DNA of 64,000 nt, from contig NZ_CP045422.1 of NCBI RefSeq assembly GCF_014926585.1, positions 186,001 through 250,000 of the forward strand, written 5' to 3'. Below the pieces are notes generated by a model, which was given only the letters and a program-made list of their open reading frames with translations, made no database searches and had not been told where the DNA came from. Below are positions 15,865 to 25,582 of this stretch, in pieces; the stretch's first letter is position 1; each line of letters begins with the position of its first letter. This DNA is from Devosia beringensis. GTDB lineage: Bacteria > Pseudomonadota > Alphaproteobacteria > Rhizobiales > Devosiaceae. The position numbers and the translations under genes were made by a program.

Positions 15865-16842
15865 CTACCAGCGGATCAGGGAGGCGCCCCAGGTGAAGCC
15901 GCCGCCCATGGCCTCAAGCATGACGAGATCGCCCTTCTTGATCCGGCCGTCGGCCACGGCCACGCTCAGCGCCAGGGGGACGGAGGCGGCCGATGTATTG
16001 GCATGCTCGCTGACGGTCATGATGACCTTTTCGGGCGGCAGGCCGAGCTTGGCCCCTGCCCCTTCGATAATGCGCTTGTTGGCCTGGTGCGGCACGAACC
16101 AATCGAGGTCGGCCACGGTGTAGCCGGTCTTTTCGAGCGTGGCATAGACCACATCGGTGATCTTGCCCACGGCGTGGCGGAACACTTCAGGCCCCTGCAT
16201 ATGCACATGGCCAGTGGTGCCCGTGGTCGATGGGCCGCCATCGACATAGAGCTTTTGCCAGTGGTGACCATCCGAGCGCAGCGCGGAGGCCAGGATGCCC
16301 TGTTCGGGCGCGTCGTCATCGAGCTCAAGCTTTTCCAGCACCACGGCGCCGGCGCCGTCGCCAAACAGGACGCAGGTGGTGCGGTCGGTCCAGTCGAGCA
16401 GGCGCGAGAAGGTCTCGGCGCCGATCACCAAAGCGCGGGTGGCGAGGCCGTTCTTGATATAGCTGTCAGCCGTGGCCATGCCATAGACGAAGCCCGAACA
16501 GACGGCCTGGAGGTCGAAGGCCATGCCGTGATGCATGCCCAGCTTCATCTGCACCAGCGTGGCGGCAGCCGGGAACGTATAATCGGGGGTGGTGGTGGCG
16601 ACGATGATCAGGTCGATGTCGTCGGGGGTGACACCCGCATCGGCCATGGCCCGTTTGGCGGCCTCGACAGCCAGGTCGGAGGTGAACTGCCCCTCGGCGG
16701 CAATATGGCGCTCCTTGATGCCGACCCGTTGCTGGATCCACTCATCGGAAGTGTCGACCATGGTGGCCAGTTCAGCATTGGTGAGTATCTTTTCAGGCAG
16801 ATAGCCACCGACACCACGGATAATGGAACGCGTCTTGGTCAC
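15865..16842 (-). CDS. fabH: Beta-ketoacyl-ACP synthase III
   Basis: The 325-residue condensing enzyme of the thiolase fold starts fatty-acid chains from acetyl-CoA and malonyl-ACP. Catalytic triad: Cys in [12 protein letters not shown], His in [11 protein letters not shown], Asn in [13 protein letters not shown]. The C-terminal motif [13 protein letters not shown] is diagnostic. Start GTG at 16842 (GAGG nine bases upstream, five bases after the plsX stop) gives the usual family length; the longer frame begins at a TTG inside plsX. Coupled to plsX, matching the standard plsX-fabH pair. Confidence 0.96.
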   Translation of the reverse strand: MTKTRSIIRGVGGYLPEKILTNAELATMVDTSDEWIQQRVGIKERHIAAEGQFTSDLAVEAAKRAMADAGVTPDDIDLIIVATTTPDYTFPAAATLVQMKLGMHHGMAFDLQAVCSGFVYGMATADSYIKNGLATRALVIGAETFSRLLDWTDRTTCVLFGDGAGAVVLEKLELDDDAPEQGILASALRSDGHHWQKLYVDGGPSTTGTTGHVHMQGPEVFRHAVGKITDVVYATLEKTGYTVADLDWFVPHQANKRIIEGAGAKLGLPPEKVIMTVSEHANTSAASVPLALSVAVADGRIKKGDLVMLEAMGGGFTWGASLIRW

Positions 16843-16846
16843 GCCG

Positions 16847-17908
16847 TTACGCCTCGGATTCTGAGTCAATGGCGGCAGGGGCCGCCTTGATGGGGAATTG
16901 CTTCATGGTATCGTTGATCTTCTCGATCAGATTGCTGCGGGCCATTTCGTAACCCAGCGACAGCGCGCTCTTGTAACCGACTTCATCAGTACCGCCATGC
17001 GATTTGATGACGATGCCGTTGAGGCCCATGAACACGCCGCCATTGACGGTGCGCGGGTCCATGCGGCGGCGCAGCGCATTGAGCGCTGAGGTGGCAAACA
17101 GGGCGCCGATGCGGCTCATCAGGTTGGATTTGAGCGCCGTGCGCAGGTAGGAGCCGACCTGACGGGCTGTGCCTTCGGCTGTCTTGAGCGCGATATTGCC
17201 GACAAAACCCTCGGTAACGACGACGTCGACCGTCCCCTTGCCGATGTCATCGCCTTCGACAAAGCCATGATAGGTAAAGCCGGCGCCGCTGGCCTCGGTC
17301 AGCATGCGCCCGGCTTCCTTGATCGATTCAAGGCCTTTGACTTCCTCGGTGCCGACATTGAGCAGGCCAACTGTGGGCGAGGCATGATTGAAGAGGCACC
17401 GCGCCAGCGCCGAGCCCAGAATGGCATAGTCGACCAGCTGGCGCGCATCGGCGCCAATGGTGGCGCCCATGTCGAGCACGACGATGTCGCTGCGCAGGGT
17501 GGGCCAGATGGCGGCGATGCCCGGGCGGGAAATGCCCTCCATGGGGCGCAGGCAGAAGGTGGCCATGGCCATCAGCGCCCCGGTATTGCCGCCGGAAACG
17601 GCGACGCCCGCTTCGCCATCCTTGACGGCCTGGATGGCCATCCACATCGATGAGGTGCCCCGGCCCTTGCGCAAGGCCTGGCTGGGCTTTTCATCCATCG
17701 CGATCACCGTCTCGCAGTGGCGCACCGTCGAAACCGGCTTGAGGGCCGGATATTCTTCGAGCAGCGGGGCGATCAGTTCCTGGCGTCCATGAAAGAGGAA
17801 GCAGGCATTCTTGTGCTGCTGGAACAGCAGGTGGGCGCCGTGGACGACCGCGCGGGGAGCATTGTCGCCGCCCATGGCATCCACTGATAGTGTAACTGTT
17901 TCGGTCAT
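16847..17908 (-). CDS. plsX: Phosphate acyltransferase PlsX
   Basis: The 353-residue protein converts acyl-ACP to acyl-phosphate for phospholipid synthesis; it is a peripheral cytoplasmic enzyme. The family N-terminus [17 protein letters not shown], central [13 protein letters not shown] and C-terminal [17 protein letters not shown] segment (here [16 protein letters not shown]) are all present. Start at 17908 was chosen because [15 protein letters not shown] fits the family; the 21 residues upstream do not. Part of the leftward unit with DUF177 upstream (78-base gap) and fabH downstream. Confidence 0.96.
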   Translation of the reverse strand: MTETVTLSVDAMGGDNAPRAVVHGAHLLFQQHKNACFLFHGRQELIAPLLEEYPALKPVSTVRHCETVIAMDEKPSQALRKGRGTSSMWMAIQAVKDGEAGVAVSGGNTGALMAMATFCLRPMEGISRPGIAAIWPTLRSDIVVLDMGATIGADARQLVDYAILGSALARCLFNHASPTVGLLNVGTEEVKGLESIKEAGRMLTEASGAGFTYHGFVEGDDIGKGTVDVVVTEGFVGNIALKTAEGTARQVGSYLRTALKSNLMSRIGALFATSALNALRRRMDPRTVNGGVFMGLNGIVIKSHGGTDEVGYKSALSLGYEMARSNLIEKINDTMKQFPIKAAPAAIDSESEA

Positions 17909-17986
17909 TTCAGCCCGTTTTCCGCCTGATCGGCCGGCATGCGAACATAGCCCATCGCGGACTCGGTGCAAGCCCCGGCACTGTTG

Positions 17987-18535
17987 CTACCGGTCAATGT
18001 CGGTGGACTTCTTGAGTTTCGTCAGGGCGGCGAAGGGCCCCGAGGGCTCGCCATCGTCGTTGAGGCCCAATGACTCCAGGCTTTCGCCGGGCCGACGTGG
18101 ATAGGGATCGATGGCCAGAGCAATGGTTTCGATCAGCAGCGCGCTGAGATCGACTTCAGGACCGTCGATGTGGTCGGGGAAATCGTCGTCCTCGAGGTCG
18201 ACGAAGATCTCCGAGCCCGGCGTGGGCACGTTCTCGGTGCTGGCCGGGAGAAACACACGGTCCACCACCTCGTCAATGTCCTGCACCACCGGTTCAAAGG
18301 ACACCACAGATGCCTGTACGATGCGGGCCGTCAGATGGCCGAGCGCCCGGATACCACCACGTAGAGGCGTGACGGTCAGCGATGCCTGCATGGCTTCGAC
18401 CGCCTGGACATTGAGAATTTTGGCCAGTTCGGCCCGAGCGGCCGCGTCCGGCGCCACGTCAACCGAACGGCCGGCGGATGGCAGGCGGTCCACACGCACG
18501 ATGGCGTCAATAATGGGGGTATCGGACTGGCTCAT
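17987..18535 (-). CDS. DUF177 / YceD-family protein
   Basis: The 182-residue acidic protein has the late-domain segment GSEIFVDLEDDDFPDHIDGPEVDLSALLIETIALAIDPYPR, typical of YceD (DUF177), a family tied to 23S rRNA accumulation in some bacteria. In many genomes it precedes rpmF; here rpmF does not follow and plsX comes next, as in other Hyphomicrobiales. It overlaps the upstream cytochrome chaperone gene by four bases (ATGA), so the two are translationally coupled. Confidence 0.85.
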   Translation of the reverse strand: MSQSDTPIIDAIVRVDRLPSAGRSVDVAPDAAARAELAKILNVQAVEAMQASLTVTPLRGGIRALGHLTARIVQASVVSFEPVVQDIDEVVDRVFLPASTENVPTPGSEIFVDLEDDDFPDHIDGPEVDLSALLIETIALAIDPYPRRPGESLESLGLNDDGEPSGPFAALTKLKKSTDIDR

Positions 18536-19059
18536 AGCGGGCTCACAAACTCAATGGTGCCATCGGTGATGGCCTCGGCGGATTGACGGGCAATGGCCGC
18601 GTCCTGGCGCAGCAGATATTCAGCCATGGCGCTGACTTCGGCCTCCTGGCTGTCGGCAAAGACGTTGCGCGCCAAAACCGCCTGAAGTGCGGCTGGATCG
18701 TTGCGATCCATGGCTTCGGACAAGGCTGCCAGCAGCCCGAAAAACACATTGCCCATCTTCTGGATGCGCTTGGGGACTCCGAGGTCTCCCACCCCCATCT
18801 CGCGCAGGGAACGATCCATATCCTTGAAGAACAGGTCGAATACCGCCTGGCTGAAATCCTTGCCGGCGCCGGGCTCGCTGCGCAGCCGGCGGAACAGCAG
18901 CGCCATGTGCAGGCTGATCATGTCAAACCGGCCGGTCACCGTATCGGGCACGTGCCAATCAGCATAGAAATGGGGTTGCCGGGATTGCGCCACAATGGCG
19001 CTATAGACGGCGTAAACCGGTTCAGTTGCTGTATTCTTGCGGAACAGGTTCATTATCAT
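18532..19059 (-). CDS. Ubiquinol-cytochrome c chaperone (CBP3-like)
   Basis: The 175-residue protein begins NLFRKNTATEPVYAVYSAIVAQSRQPHFY, followed by DTVTGRFDMISLHMALLFRRL and FDLFFKDMDRSLREMGVGDLGVPKRI. These are hallmarks of the bacterial homologue of Cbp3/UQCC1, which helps assemble the cytochrome bc1 complex at the inner membrane. ATG at 19059 or 19053 are both possible; no strong RBS distinguishes them. First gene of the leftward unit that runs to merR, divergent from bamE. Confidence 0.9.
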   Translation of the reverse strand: MIMNLFRKNTATEPVYAVYSAIVAQSRQPHFYADWHVPDTVTGRFDMISLHMALLFRRLRSEPGAGKDFSQAVFDLFFKDMDRSLREMGVGDLGVPKRIQKMGNVFFGLLAALSEAMDRNDPAALQAVLARNVFADSQEAEVSAMAEYLLRQDAAIARQSAEAITDGTIEFVSPL

Positions 19060-19226
19060 GGGGTTGCGCTCAGCTTCGTGATCGGCCTAACACAAGGGCA
19101 CAACGGCCCTTGGGACCATTGCCGGCTTGCCAGACAGGCAGGTTGGCAGCTACACATTCCGGCGGTTGAAGCATTGCCGCCTTGCAGTCGTGCCTATAGT
19201 CGAGAGCCATCGGGAAAGTCAAATTC

Positions 19227-19676
19227 ATGCCACTGCGTACCGTTCACGGTTCACTCGCGCCCCTCGCCGCTGCTGTCGTTCTCGCGGTCGCCCTGGGCGC
19301 CTGCAGCAGCAGCACATCGCTGATCAATGCGCGGACACAGGGCTACGAAATTTCCGACAGTGCCCAGGCGCAGATACGCAACGGCCAAAGCCAGGAACTG
19401 GTGACGCTGGTGCTGGGCTCCCCGCAGTCGACCAATACATTCGGTGACCAGACCGCCTGGTACTATGTCGAGACCAAGGTACGCCAGACCGCGTTCGGCC
19501 TGACGATGATCGATTCGCGTACCGTGCTGGCGATCTATTTTGACAAGAACGGCAAGGTGGTCGACAAGGCCGTCTATTCGCTCAAGGACGGCAAGACGGT
19601 CACCATCGAAACGCGGCGCACCCCGTCGTTCGGCGAAGATCGGACCTTTATCGACCAGATCCTGCAGTCCTTCTAG
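19227..19676 (+). CDS. bamE: Outer membrane protein assembly factor BamE (lipoprotein)
   Basis: The 149-residue lipoprotein has a hydrophobic signal ending in lipobox LGAC (Cys near residue 25), then the SmpA/OmlA fold with the characteristic segments ISDSAQAQIRNGQSQELVTLVLGSPQSTNTFGDQTAWYYVETK. BamE stabilises the BAM complex that inserts beta-barrel proteins, acting on the periplasmic face of the outer membrane. GGGAAAG precedes the ATG. Divergent from the cytochrome chaperone gene, a conserved arrangement; terminated by a strong hairpin. Confidence 0.93.
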   Translation: MPLRTVHGSLAPLAAAVVLAVALGACSSSTSLINARTQGYEISDSAQAQIRNGQSQELVTLVLGSPQSTNTFGDQTAWYYVETKVRQTAFGLTMIDSRTVLAIYFDKNGKVVDKAVYSLKDGKTVTIETRRTPSFGEDRTFIDQILQSF

Positions 19677-19698
19677 GCCGCAGACCCATACAATTTTG

Positions 19699-19729
19699 AA
19701 GCCCCGGGAAACCGGGGCTTTTTGCTTTT
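19699..19729 (+). terminator. Intrinsic terminator after bamE
   Basis: Stem AAGCCCCGG / CCGGGGCTT with GAAA loop, then TTTGCTTTT, 23 bases after the bamE stop. Confidence 0.93.
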
Positions 19730-19738
19730 GGAGACCCG

Positions 19739-20125
19739 ATGCAACACAACACAAAGCAGCACAAAGCCATTGCCAGCTGGGCAGCGGACTGCGCCGAACG
19801 CGTCCTGCCGCTCTTCGAGGCCGCCAAGCCGGGCGACTCGCGCGTCAAGGCCGCGATCTCGGCAGCGCGCCGCTGGGCCAATGGCAAGATTACCCTGGCC
19901 GACGCCCGCAAGGCAGCCATTGCCGCCCATACGGCGGCACGTGAAGCTGGCACCCCGGCGGCGCGAGAGGCGGCACGGTCAGCCGCGCACGCTGCAGCGA
20001 CAGCGCATATTCCAGGCCATGCGCGCAACGCGGCCAATGCCGCCGTCAAGGCTGTGGCGGCTGCAGGCGGCGATGATGTGGCAGAAGAGAGCTGGCAGGA
20101 CGAAAACGTACCGATGCCCGATTAG
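19739..20125 (+). CDS. Alanine-rich Imm-5-like putative immunity protein
   Basis: The 128-residue, mostly helical and very alanine-rich protein matches the pattern of the Imm-5-like 'putative immunity protein' domain: WAADCAERVLPLFE, SRVKAAISAARRWANGKI, ARKAAIAAHTAAREA and AAATAHIPGHARNAANAAVKA, with regularly spaced His. The family was proposed as immunity to polymorphic toxins, but many members stand alone, as here: no toxin gene adjoins. Function therefore unproven. It lies between the bamE terminator and convergent nusB, so it is probably a single-gene unit. Confidence 0.65.
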   Translation: MQHNTKQHKAIASWAADCAERVLPLFEAAKPGDSRVKAAISAARRWANGKITLADARKAAIAAHTAAREAGTPAAREAARSAAHAAATAHIPGHARNAANAAVKAVAAAGGDDVAEESWQDENVPMPD

Positions 20126-20134
20126 GCGAGACGC

Positions 20135-20629
20135 TCAGCGCGTCTCTTTGAGATCGGAGCCAGCTTCGCGGGCAATGGCATCGAGCGTGCCATTGACCAG
20201 GCCCGATGCGTCGTCCTCGTAAAAGGCCTTGGCGATGTCGACATATTCGGTGATCACCACGCGCGGCGGGATATCCTGGCGGCGCAGCAGCTCAAAGGCG
20301 GCCGCCCGCAGAATGGCGCGAAGCGTCGCGTCGACCCGCTCTACCGGCCAGCCATCGGCCAGGGCCCGGTCGACTGCGGGATCAATTTCAAGCTGATGCT
20401 TGGTGACGCCTGACACGATCTGGCGAAAGAAATCGGCATCGGCGGGCAGGTATTGCTCGCCCTCGATCTCGCGGCCCAGATGAAAGCTGCCAAACTGGGC
20501 CAGCGTATCCTCGAGCGAGGCGCGGCCAATGTCCATCTGGTAGAGCGCCTGCACAGCCGCCAGGCGGGCAGCGCCGCGCTGGTTGGCCGGCTTGTCACTC
20601 TGGGGATTGCGCTTGGGGGCATCAGCCAT
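20135..20629 (-). CDS. nusB: Transcription antitermination protein NusB
   Basis: The 164-residue all-helical protein begins after a lysine/asparagine-rich lead with RGAARLAAVQALYQMDI, the conserved NusB N-terminal helix, and later VDATLRAILRAAAFELLRRQDIPPRVVITEYVDIAKAFY, the C-terminal signature. NusB with NusE forms the boxA-binding antitermination complex for rRNA operons. In relatives nusB follows ribD-ribE-ribH; here ribE and ribH are missing between ribD (ending 20731) and nusB, leaving only about 100 bases. Confidence 0.95.
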   Translation of the reverse strand: MADAPKRNPQSDKPANQRGAARLAAVQALYQMDIGRASLEDTLAQFGSFHLGREIEGEQYLPADADFFRQIVSGVTKHQLEIDPAVDRALADGWPVERVDATLRAILRAAAFELLRRQDIPPRVVITEYVDIAKAFYEDDASGLVNGTLDAIAREAGSDLKETR

Positions 20630-20730
20630 GGAATGTCACTCTGTTCGTTCCGGGATGCAGACGCCGGGCGGGAAGGGCCAACCCCATAGTCGCCCCGGAC
20701 GGGAACATCAATAGAATTGGCTGGCAGCTT

Positions 20731-21804
20731 CTATTCGGGACGTCGAAAAAAGGTGAGCGTATCGGTGCCGTGGGTCTGTTGGCCACGCTCAACCAGGCCG
20801 GCGGCCTGGATAAGGTCGGCAATCTTGCCGCTGCTGGCCGCTGCCGGACCGGTATTCGGAGCTGCGCTGCTCCTGATCAGGCCGAAACAATCAATCAGGC
20901 CGGCGAACAGCAGGGCGGCCGTGAGGCGGGCACCCGGTTCGACCAGCAGGTTTTGAATGCCCTTGCTGGCCAGGGCGCCCAGGCTGGCGGCCAGGTCGGG
21001 ACGCCCCCTTGAACCCTTGACGCGCAGCACCTCAACCGAGACCGGGGCGTCGACGCTGGCGTCGTTTTCCGCAATGATTGCCGTGCGATGGCCGGAAAAC
21101 CTGCCAATCAGATTCACGCTACGATCGGCGCCTTGTGCGCCCGCCAGCACGACGCGCAGGGGTGTGCGTGCCGTCAGTCCCGGGAGGGCAACAGCCAGTT
21201 GCGCCTGCTGGGCACGGGCAGTGGCCGCACCGACCAGCACCGCGCTGGAGCGGGACCGCTGCAGGTCGATCCAGTCACGCGCCATGCCGGTGGTGGCCGT
21301 GACAATCTTTTCCTCGGGCGAGACGACGAGCATCGCCGTCACATAGGGCCGCGCCTTGATGTGCTGGCGCAAATGGCCGGCATGCAGGGCGGCGGAGGGA
21401 GCATGGCTGGCCAGGACCACTTCGATGCCTGCAGATTCGAGGCGCTCGATGCCGGCTTTGGCTGCGCGGGGGTCCGGATCGACAACACCAATGACGACCC
21501 GCATCACGCCGGAGCGGACAATGGCATCGGCGCAGGGCGGCGTGCGGCCCCAATGGTGGCAGGGCTCCAGCGTGACATAGAGGGTGGCTCCGGCGGCTTC
21601 GAAGCCGGCGCTTTCCAGCGCCAGGGCTTCAGGATGCGGGCGGCCGCCCCGCGCGGTGACGGCGCGGGCGATCAGGGTCTGGCTGCGCGGTTCGACGACC
21701 AGGGCCGCGGCGCAGGGATTGTCGGCGGTGGTGCCCAGAAACGGCGTCGCATACCGCACGGCAGCATCGAGCCAGCGCAGGTCTTCAGCGGTTGCCTGGG
21801 TCAA
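20731..21804 (-). CDS. ribD: Bifunctional diaminohydroxyphosphoribosylaminopyrimidine deaminase / reductase RibD
   Basis: The protein has 357 residues. Deaminase domain (~1-145): zinc ligands H57 and C82/C91 ([17 protein letters not shown]) with catalytic E59. The motif reads HPE rather than the usual HAE, and the normal NPxVG loop reads NPCAA. Reductase domain (~150-355) begins [15 protein letters not shown]. RibD makes the pyrimidine precursor in riboflavin synthesis. The key residues remain, so it is probably active, but the sequence is divergent. Overlaps nrdR by four bases (ATGA). Riboflavin synthase genes do not follow. Confidence 0.9.
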   Translation of the reverse strand: MTQATAEDLRWLDAAVRYATPFLGTTADNPCAAALVVEPRSQTLIARAVTARGGRPHPEALALESAGFEAAGATLYVTLEPCHHWGRTPPCADAIVRSGVMRVVIGVVDPDPRAAKAGIERLESAGIEVVLASHAPSAALHAGHLRQHIKARPYVTAMLVVSPEEKIVTATTGMARDWIDLQRSRSSAVLVGAATARAQQAQLAVALPGLTARTPLRVVLAGAQGADRSVNLIGRFSGHRTAIIAENDASVDAPVSVEVLRVKGSRGRPDLAASLGALASKGIQNLLVEPGARLTAALLFAGLIDCFGLIRSSAAPNTGPAAASSGKIADLIQAAGLVERGQQTHGTDTLTFFRRPE

Positions 21805-22277
21805 TCGTCATCGCGCAGGGTACCCTGCCCTTCCGCCAGCTCGGCCAGAAAATTGCGGAAGTCATCGGCAGCGGAAAAATTCTTGTAGACCGAGGCGAAG
21901 CGGACAAAGGCGACGTCATCGAGGCCCTTGAGGCCGTCCATGACATATTCGCCGATCTGGTCGGAGGTCACCTCCACGTCACCCAGGCTCTCGAGCTGGC
22001 GGACGATGCCCGATATCATGCGCTCGATGCGATCGGGTTCAACAGCCCGCTTGCGCAGGGCGGTATAGACCGAGCGCGCCAGCTTTTCGCGATCGAAGGG
22101 CACCTTGCGGCCGCTCTTCTTGACCACGGTCAGATCGCGCAACTGCACCCGCTCGAAGGTGGTGAAGCGGCCGCCGCAGCCATTACAGACGCGGCGGCGG
22201 CGGATGGCCCCGGAATCCTCGGTGGGCCGGCTGTCCTTGACCTGCGTGTCGTCATTGCCGCAATAGGGACAGCGCAT
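21801..22277 (-). CDS. nrdR: Transcriptional repressor NrdR
   Basis: The 158-residue protein is full length for the family. N-terminal zinc ribbon ([17 protein letters not shown] ... [15 protein letters not shown]) followed by an ATP-cone domain ([16 protein letters not shown] onward). NrdR senses ATP/dATP and represses ribonucleotide reductase genes. It lies nine bases after glyA and overlaps ribD, the conserved glyA-nrdR-ribD order. Confidence 0.97.
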   Translation of the reverse strand: MRCPYCGNDDTQVKDSRPTEDSGAIRRRRVCNGCGGRFTTFERVQLRDLTVVKKSGRKVPFDREKLARSVYTALRKRAVEPDRIERMISGIVRQLESLGDVEVTSDQIGEYVMDGLKGLDDVAFVRFASVYKNFSAADDFRNFLAELAEGQGTLRDDD

Positions 22278-22286
22278 GGTTTTCCC

Positions 22287-23588
22287 TTACAGACCGTAGA
22301 TCGGGAAGCGGTCGGTGAGGCTTTTCACCTTGGCACGCACCTGCGCTTCAACGGCACCGTTATTGTCGTCGCCGTTTTCCTTGAGGCCATCGAGTACTTC
22401 GATGATCAGCTCGCCAATCAGCTTGAACTCGGCTTCGCCGAAGCCGCGCGTCGTACCGGCAGGCGTGCCAAGACGAATGCCTGAGGTGATGGCCGGTTTT
22501 TCCGGATCGAAGGGCACGGCGTTCTTGTTGCAGGTAATATGGGCGCGTTCGAGTGCCTGCTCGGTTGCCTTACCGGTGAGACCCTTGGGCCGAAGGTCGA
22601 CCAGCATCAGGTGATTGTCTGTGCCCTGGCTGACGATATCGACACCGCCCTTGACCAGTGTTTCGGCCAGCACCTTGGCATTGGCGACAACCTGGCGGGC
22701 ATAGGCCTTGAAATCGGGCTGCAAGGCTTCCTTGAAGGCCACTGCCTTGGCCGCGATCACATGCATCAACGGACCGCCCTGGATGCCCGGGAAAATGGCC
22801 GAGTTGATCTTCTTGGCAATGGCTTCGTCATTGGTCAGGATCAGACCGCCGCGCGGGCCGCGCAGCGTCTTGTGGGTGGTGGTGGTGGCGACATGGGCAT
22901 GCGGGAACGGGCTGGGATAGACGCCACCAGCGACGAGACCGGCCACATGGGCCATGTCGACGAACAGAATGGCGCCGACCTCATCGGCGATGGCGCGGAA
23001 GGCGGCCCAGTCCATGATGCGCGAATAGGCGGAGAAGCCGGCGATGATCATCTTGGGCTGATGCTCAAGGGCGAGGCTGCGCACCTGTTCCATATCGACC
23101 AGGCCGTCCTGCTTGCGCAGGCCGTACTGGATGGCGTTGAACCACTTGCCCGACTGATTGGGCTTGGCGCCGTGGGTCAGGTGACCGCCAGCGTCGAGCG
23201 ACATGCCCAGAATAGTGTCACCGGGCTGGATCAGCGCCTGGTAGACGCCCTGATTGGCCTGCGAGCCGGAATTGGGCTGCACATTGGCATAGTCGACGCC
23301 GAACAGCTGCTTGGCGCGCTCGATGGCCAGGGTTTCGGCAACGTCGACATACTGGCAGCCGCCATAATAGCGGCGGCCGGGATAGCCCTCGGCATATTTG
23401 TTGGTGAGTACCGAGCCCTGGGCTTCAAGCACAGCCCGGGAAACGATGTTCTCCGAGGCGATCAGCTCGATTTCGCCCTGCTGGCGCGCCAGCTCGTCGC
23501 GCATGGCGGCAGCCAGTTCAGGATCGGTCTGATTGACCGAGCTGGTGAAAAAGTCCGGAAAGAGCGGAAGTGCGGTGGCGGCGCTCAT
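22287..23588 (-). CDS. glyA: Serine hydroxymethyltransferase
   Basis: The 433-residue PLP enzyme interconverts serine and glycine with tetrahydrofolate. Landmarks: [35 protein letters not shown], and the PLP-lysine motif [20 protein letters not shown] lies ten bases before the ATG at 23588. A ZTP riboswitch about 125 bases upstream on the same strand ties expression to folate stress. First gene of glyA-nrdR-ribD. Confidence 0.98.
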   Translation of the reverse strand: MSAATALPLFPDFFTSSVNQTDPELAAAMRDELARQQGEIELIASENIVSRAVLEAQGSVLTNKYAEGYPGRRYYGGCQYVDVAETLAIERAKQLFGVDYANVQPNSGSQANQGVYQALIQPGDTILGMSLDAGGHLTHGAKPNQSGKWFNAIQYGLRKQDGLVDMEQVRSLALEHQPKMIIAGFSAYSRIMDWAAFRAIADEVGAILFVDMAHVAGLVAGGVYPSPFPHAHVATTTTHKTLRGPRGGLILTNDEAIAKKINSAIFPGIQGGPLMHVIAAKAVAFKEALQPDFKAYARQVVANAKVLAETLVKGGVDIVSQGTDNHLMLVDLRPKGLTGKATEQALERAHITCNKNAVPFDPEKPAITSGIRLGTPAGTTRGFGEAEFKLIGELIIEVLDGLKENGDDNNGAVEAQVRAKVKSLTDRFPIYGL

Positions 23589-23712
23589 GGAACAAGTACC
23601 TCGAAACGGACGAAAAATGCGGGCGTGATGCAGCCTTTATCACGGGGCGAAGTGCGATTCCAAGGCCGGGAAAACTGAGATCGGTGCATGCGGGCTCCCT
23701 GTGTGCAAATGG

Positions 23713-23790
23713 GTGCCCAGGCGAGCGGCTCTACAAGGTTCGCGTTCCCCGATGGTTCCCCATCTCTTCTCGCCAGTCGCGCGAACAGCC
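23713..23790 (-). promoter_or_regulatory. ZTP (pfl) riboswitch upstream of glyA
   Basis: Read leftward from 23790, the conserved blocks appear in order: GCGCGACTGGCGAG, then CATCGGGGAACGCG, then GAGCCGCTCGCCTGGGCA. CUGGCG near the 5' side and the terminal CCGCNCGCCUGGGCA are diagnostic of the pfl/ZTP aptamer, which binds ZMP/ZTP when 10-formyl-THF is low and turns on one-carbon genes such as glyA. A candidate platform follows: stem CGTGAT/ATCACG (23624-23644) and T5 at 23613-23617. Confidence 0.9.
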
Positions 23791-23838
23791 CAACTATGCC
23801 GCAGAAGCGCCGTGAGCGAAAGAGACTTTGCGTTGGGC

Positions 23839-24051
23839 TCAAGCGAGTTTTCCAGCGGGCCGAGCCGGCGGCGGCGGGGTGGTGCCGAGCTTTTTGAGCA
23901 GCTTGGCCAGCGCCAGTTGCTGCATCTGCATTTTGGTAGCGGATACCGGCGTGATGACAATGACCTCGATACCGGTATCGGCATCGATGGCCGCAACCCG
24001 CATCTGCCGGCCGACCTGCGAGAATTCAAAATAGACTTCGCCCTGCCCCAT
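23839..24051 (-). CDS. DUF6898-like small protein
   Basis: The 70-residue protein begins MGQGEVYFEFSQVGRQMRVAAIDADTGIEVIVITP; the 'EVYFEF..VG..MRVAAID..TG.EV' pattern matches a short family of unknown function widespread in Hyphomicrobiales (DUF6898). The C-terminal half is a Leu/Lys helix (LALAKLLKKLG) with a Pro/Ala tail. It lies between the ldtP terminator and the glyA leader on the same strand, with about 45 bases to the ZTP aptamer, so read-through into glyA is possible. Function unknown. Confidence 0.75.
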   Translation of the reverse strand: MGQGEVYFEFSQVGRQMRVAAIDADTGIEVIVITPVSATKMQMQQLALAKLLKKLGTTPPPPARPAGKLA

Positions 24052-24087
24052 ACCGGCACGATAGCAAGATTCGGCGGGCCGCCAACA

Positions 24088-24115
24088 GAAAAGCGCCCTC
24101 CGTTGGGAGGGCGCT
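24088..24115 (-). terminator. Intrinsic terminator after ldtP
   Basis: Perfect 10-bp stem AGCGCCCTCC/GGAGGGCGCT around CAAC, followed leftward by TTTTC. It lies 25 bases beyond the stop codon of the L,D-transpeptidase gene. Confidence 0.9.
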
Positions 24116-24140
24116 CAATGTCGCGGCGAAGACAAGGGGC

Positions 24141-25406
24141 TCAGGCTTCTTCGAAGCTGACCTTGCCCTGCTCGTCGAATTTGTAGACGTCGTCGCGGAA
24201 GCTGACGGTGCCCTGGCGATTGGCCCAGGCCGTAATGTAGGTGGTGTGCAACGGCACGCGGGCCTTGCACTCGACATCGAGGCGCTGGTTGGATTCGAAC
24301 TGGGCATCGACCTTGGTGATGTCCCAGTCGCCATTGTCACGCAGCAGCCAGTTTACCAGCTGATTCACGCCTTCAACGCGGACGCAACCGGACGAGTGGA
24401 AGCGGGCATTCTCGTCGAACAGGGCCTTGGACGGCGTGTCGTGCAGGTAGCAATCATAGGGATTGAAGAAGTTGATCTTGCAGTGGCCCATGGAATTTTC
24501 GGCGCCGGGCTCCTGGCGATACATGTAGTTGATGGCGTTGCCCAGATTGTTCCAGTCGATGGTGGCGGGCGAGATTTCGGCGCCGCTGCCGTCATAGATA
24601 TGGATGTTCTGCTTGGCCAGATATTCGGGATCTTCTTTCATGTACTTGGTCAGGTCGCGTTCGACGAGCGACTTGGGCACATGCCAGTAGGGGTTGAAGT
24701 TGATCTGGCTGACCTTGCTGGCCATGATCGGGGTGGCGCGATCGACGCGGCCCACCACGGCAGTATGGCGCTGCTCGACCATGCCGTCACTGACGGCTTC
24801 GATGGTGGCGGCCGGAATATTGACCACGACATAACGCGGGTTCAGCTTGGGGGCGAGCGCCTGAACGCGTGTGTAATTGAGATAGAGCTGCTGCAGGCGC
24901 TGCTGAGCGGGGACGGCCATGGCGTACCAAGTGGCTTCATCCACCTGGCCGGTGATGTTGAGACCGTGGCGGGCTTGGAACTTGCGGACGCCGGCATCGG
25001 TGGCCGCGTCGAAGACGTCGTTGACGTTCTCGACCATGGCCATATCGCCCGAGGAAATCAGGCGGCGCTTGAGGGCAATCACGGCCTTGGTGGAATTGCC
25101 CAAGGTGAGGGTATAGGCCTCCTGGGGAATCTCTTCCCAACCGCCGGCGGCGACAAAAGGCTCGTACTGGGCGATGGCCATCTGCAGATTGTAGACCGTA
25201 TCGAACGACAGGATCGGCTCATTGGTAGCGATCAGCGCTTCGGCGGCCATGGTATTGCCGCCCTTGTCGGCGTCCCGCAGCACGCGATTGCGATCGAACA
25301 AGTCGAATATCGACTCGCCCTCTTGCGCGCGCAGGGCAGTTGGCAGGGCCAGACTAGCCCCGGCCATGGCCGTGTACCGGAGGAGAGAACGTCGATTGAG
25401 CCGCAT
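24141..25406 (-). CDS. ldtP: L,D-transpeptidase (YkuD family), LdtP-like
   Basis: The 421-residue exported protein has a twin-arginine-type signal (RRSLLRYTAMAGASLALPTALRA), a peptidoglycan-binding-like helical region (~100-165, FQARHGLNITGQVD) and a C-terminal YkuD domain (~190-390). The catalytic site is HDTP...RFHSSGCVRV with nucleophile Cys341 and His upstream. It forms non-canonical (3-3) peptidoglycan crosslinks or attaches proteins to them in the periplasm. The gene lies downstream of the ldtR regulator in the same orientation, the pairing described in Liberibacter and Sinorhizobium. Confidence 0.9.
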   Translation of the reverse strand: MRLNRRSLLRYTAMAGASLALPTALRAQEGESIFDLFDRNRVLRDADKGGNTMAAEALIATNEPILSFDTVYNLQMAIAQYEPFVAAGGWEEIPQEAYTLTLGNSTKAVIALKRRLISSGDMAMVENVNDVFDAATDAGVRKFQARHGLNITGQVDEATWYAMAVPAQQRLQQLYLNYTRVQALAPKLNPRYVVVNIPAATIEAVSDGMVEQRHTAVVGRVDRATPIMASKVSQINFNPYWHVPKSLVERDLTKYMKEDPEYLAKQNIHIYDGSGAEISPATIDWNNLGNAINYMYRQEPGAENSMGHCKINFFNPYDCYLHDTPSKALFDENARFHSSGCVRVEGVNQLVNWLLRDNGDWDITKVDAQFESNQRLDVECKARVPLHTTYITAWANRQGTVSFRDDVYKFDEQGKVSFEEA

Positions 25407-25582
25407 TAATTCACCCGATTCTGTCTGATGGCCGAAGCAGAAGCACTTTTACCATTCCGCTCCAACTGTCACAACGCGCTCAAACGCATGTGAACCAGGT
25501 CAGCTGTTAGTTTCTCTGGCGACGCGGGAAATGGTTGTTGAACCACCTACCCCGATTTGCTTGAGTTTGCGGCAGAAATGAG

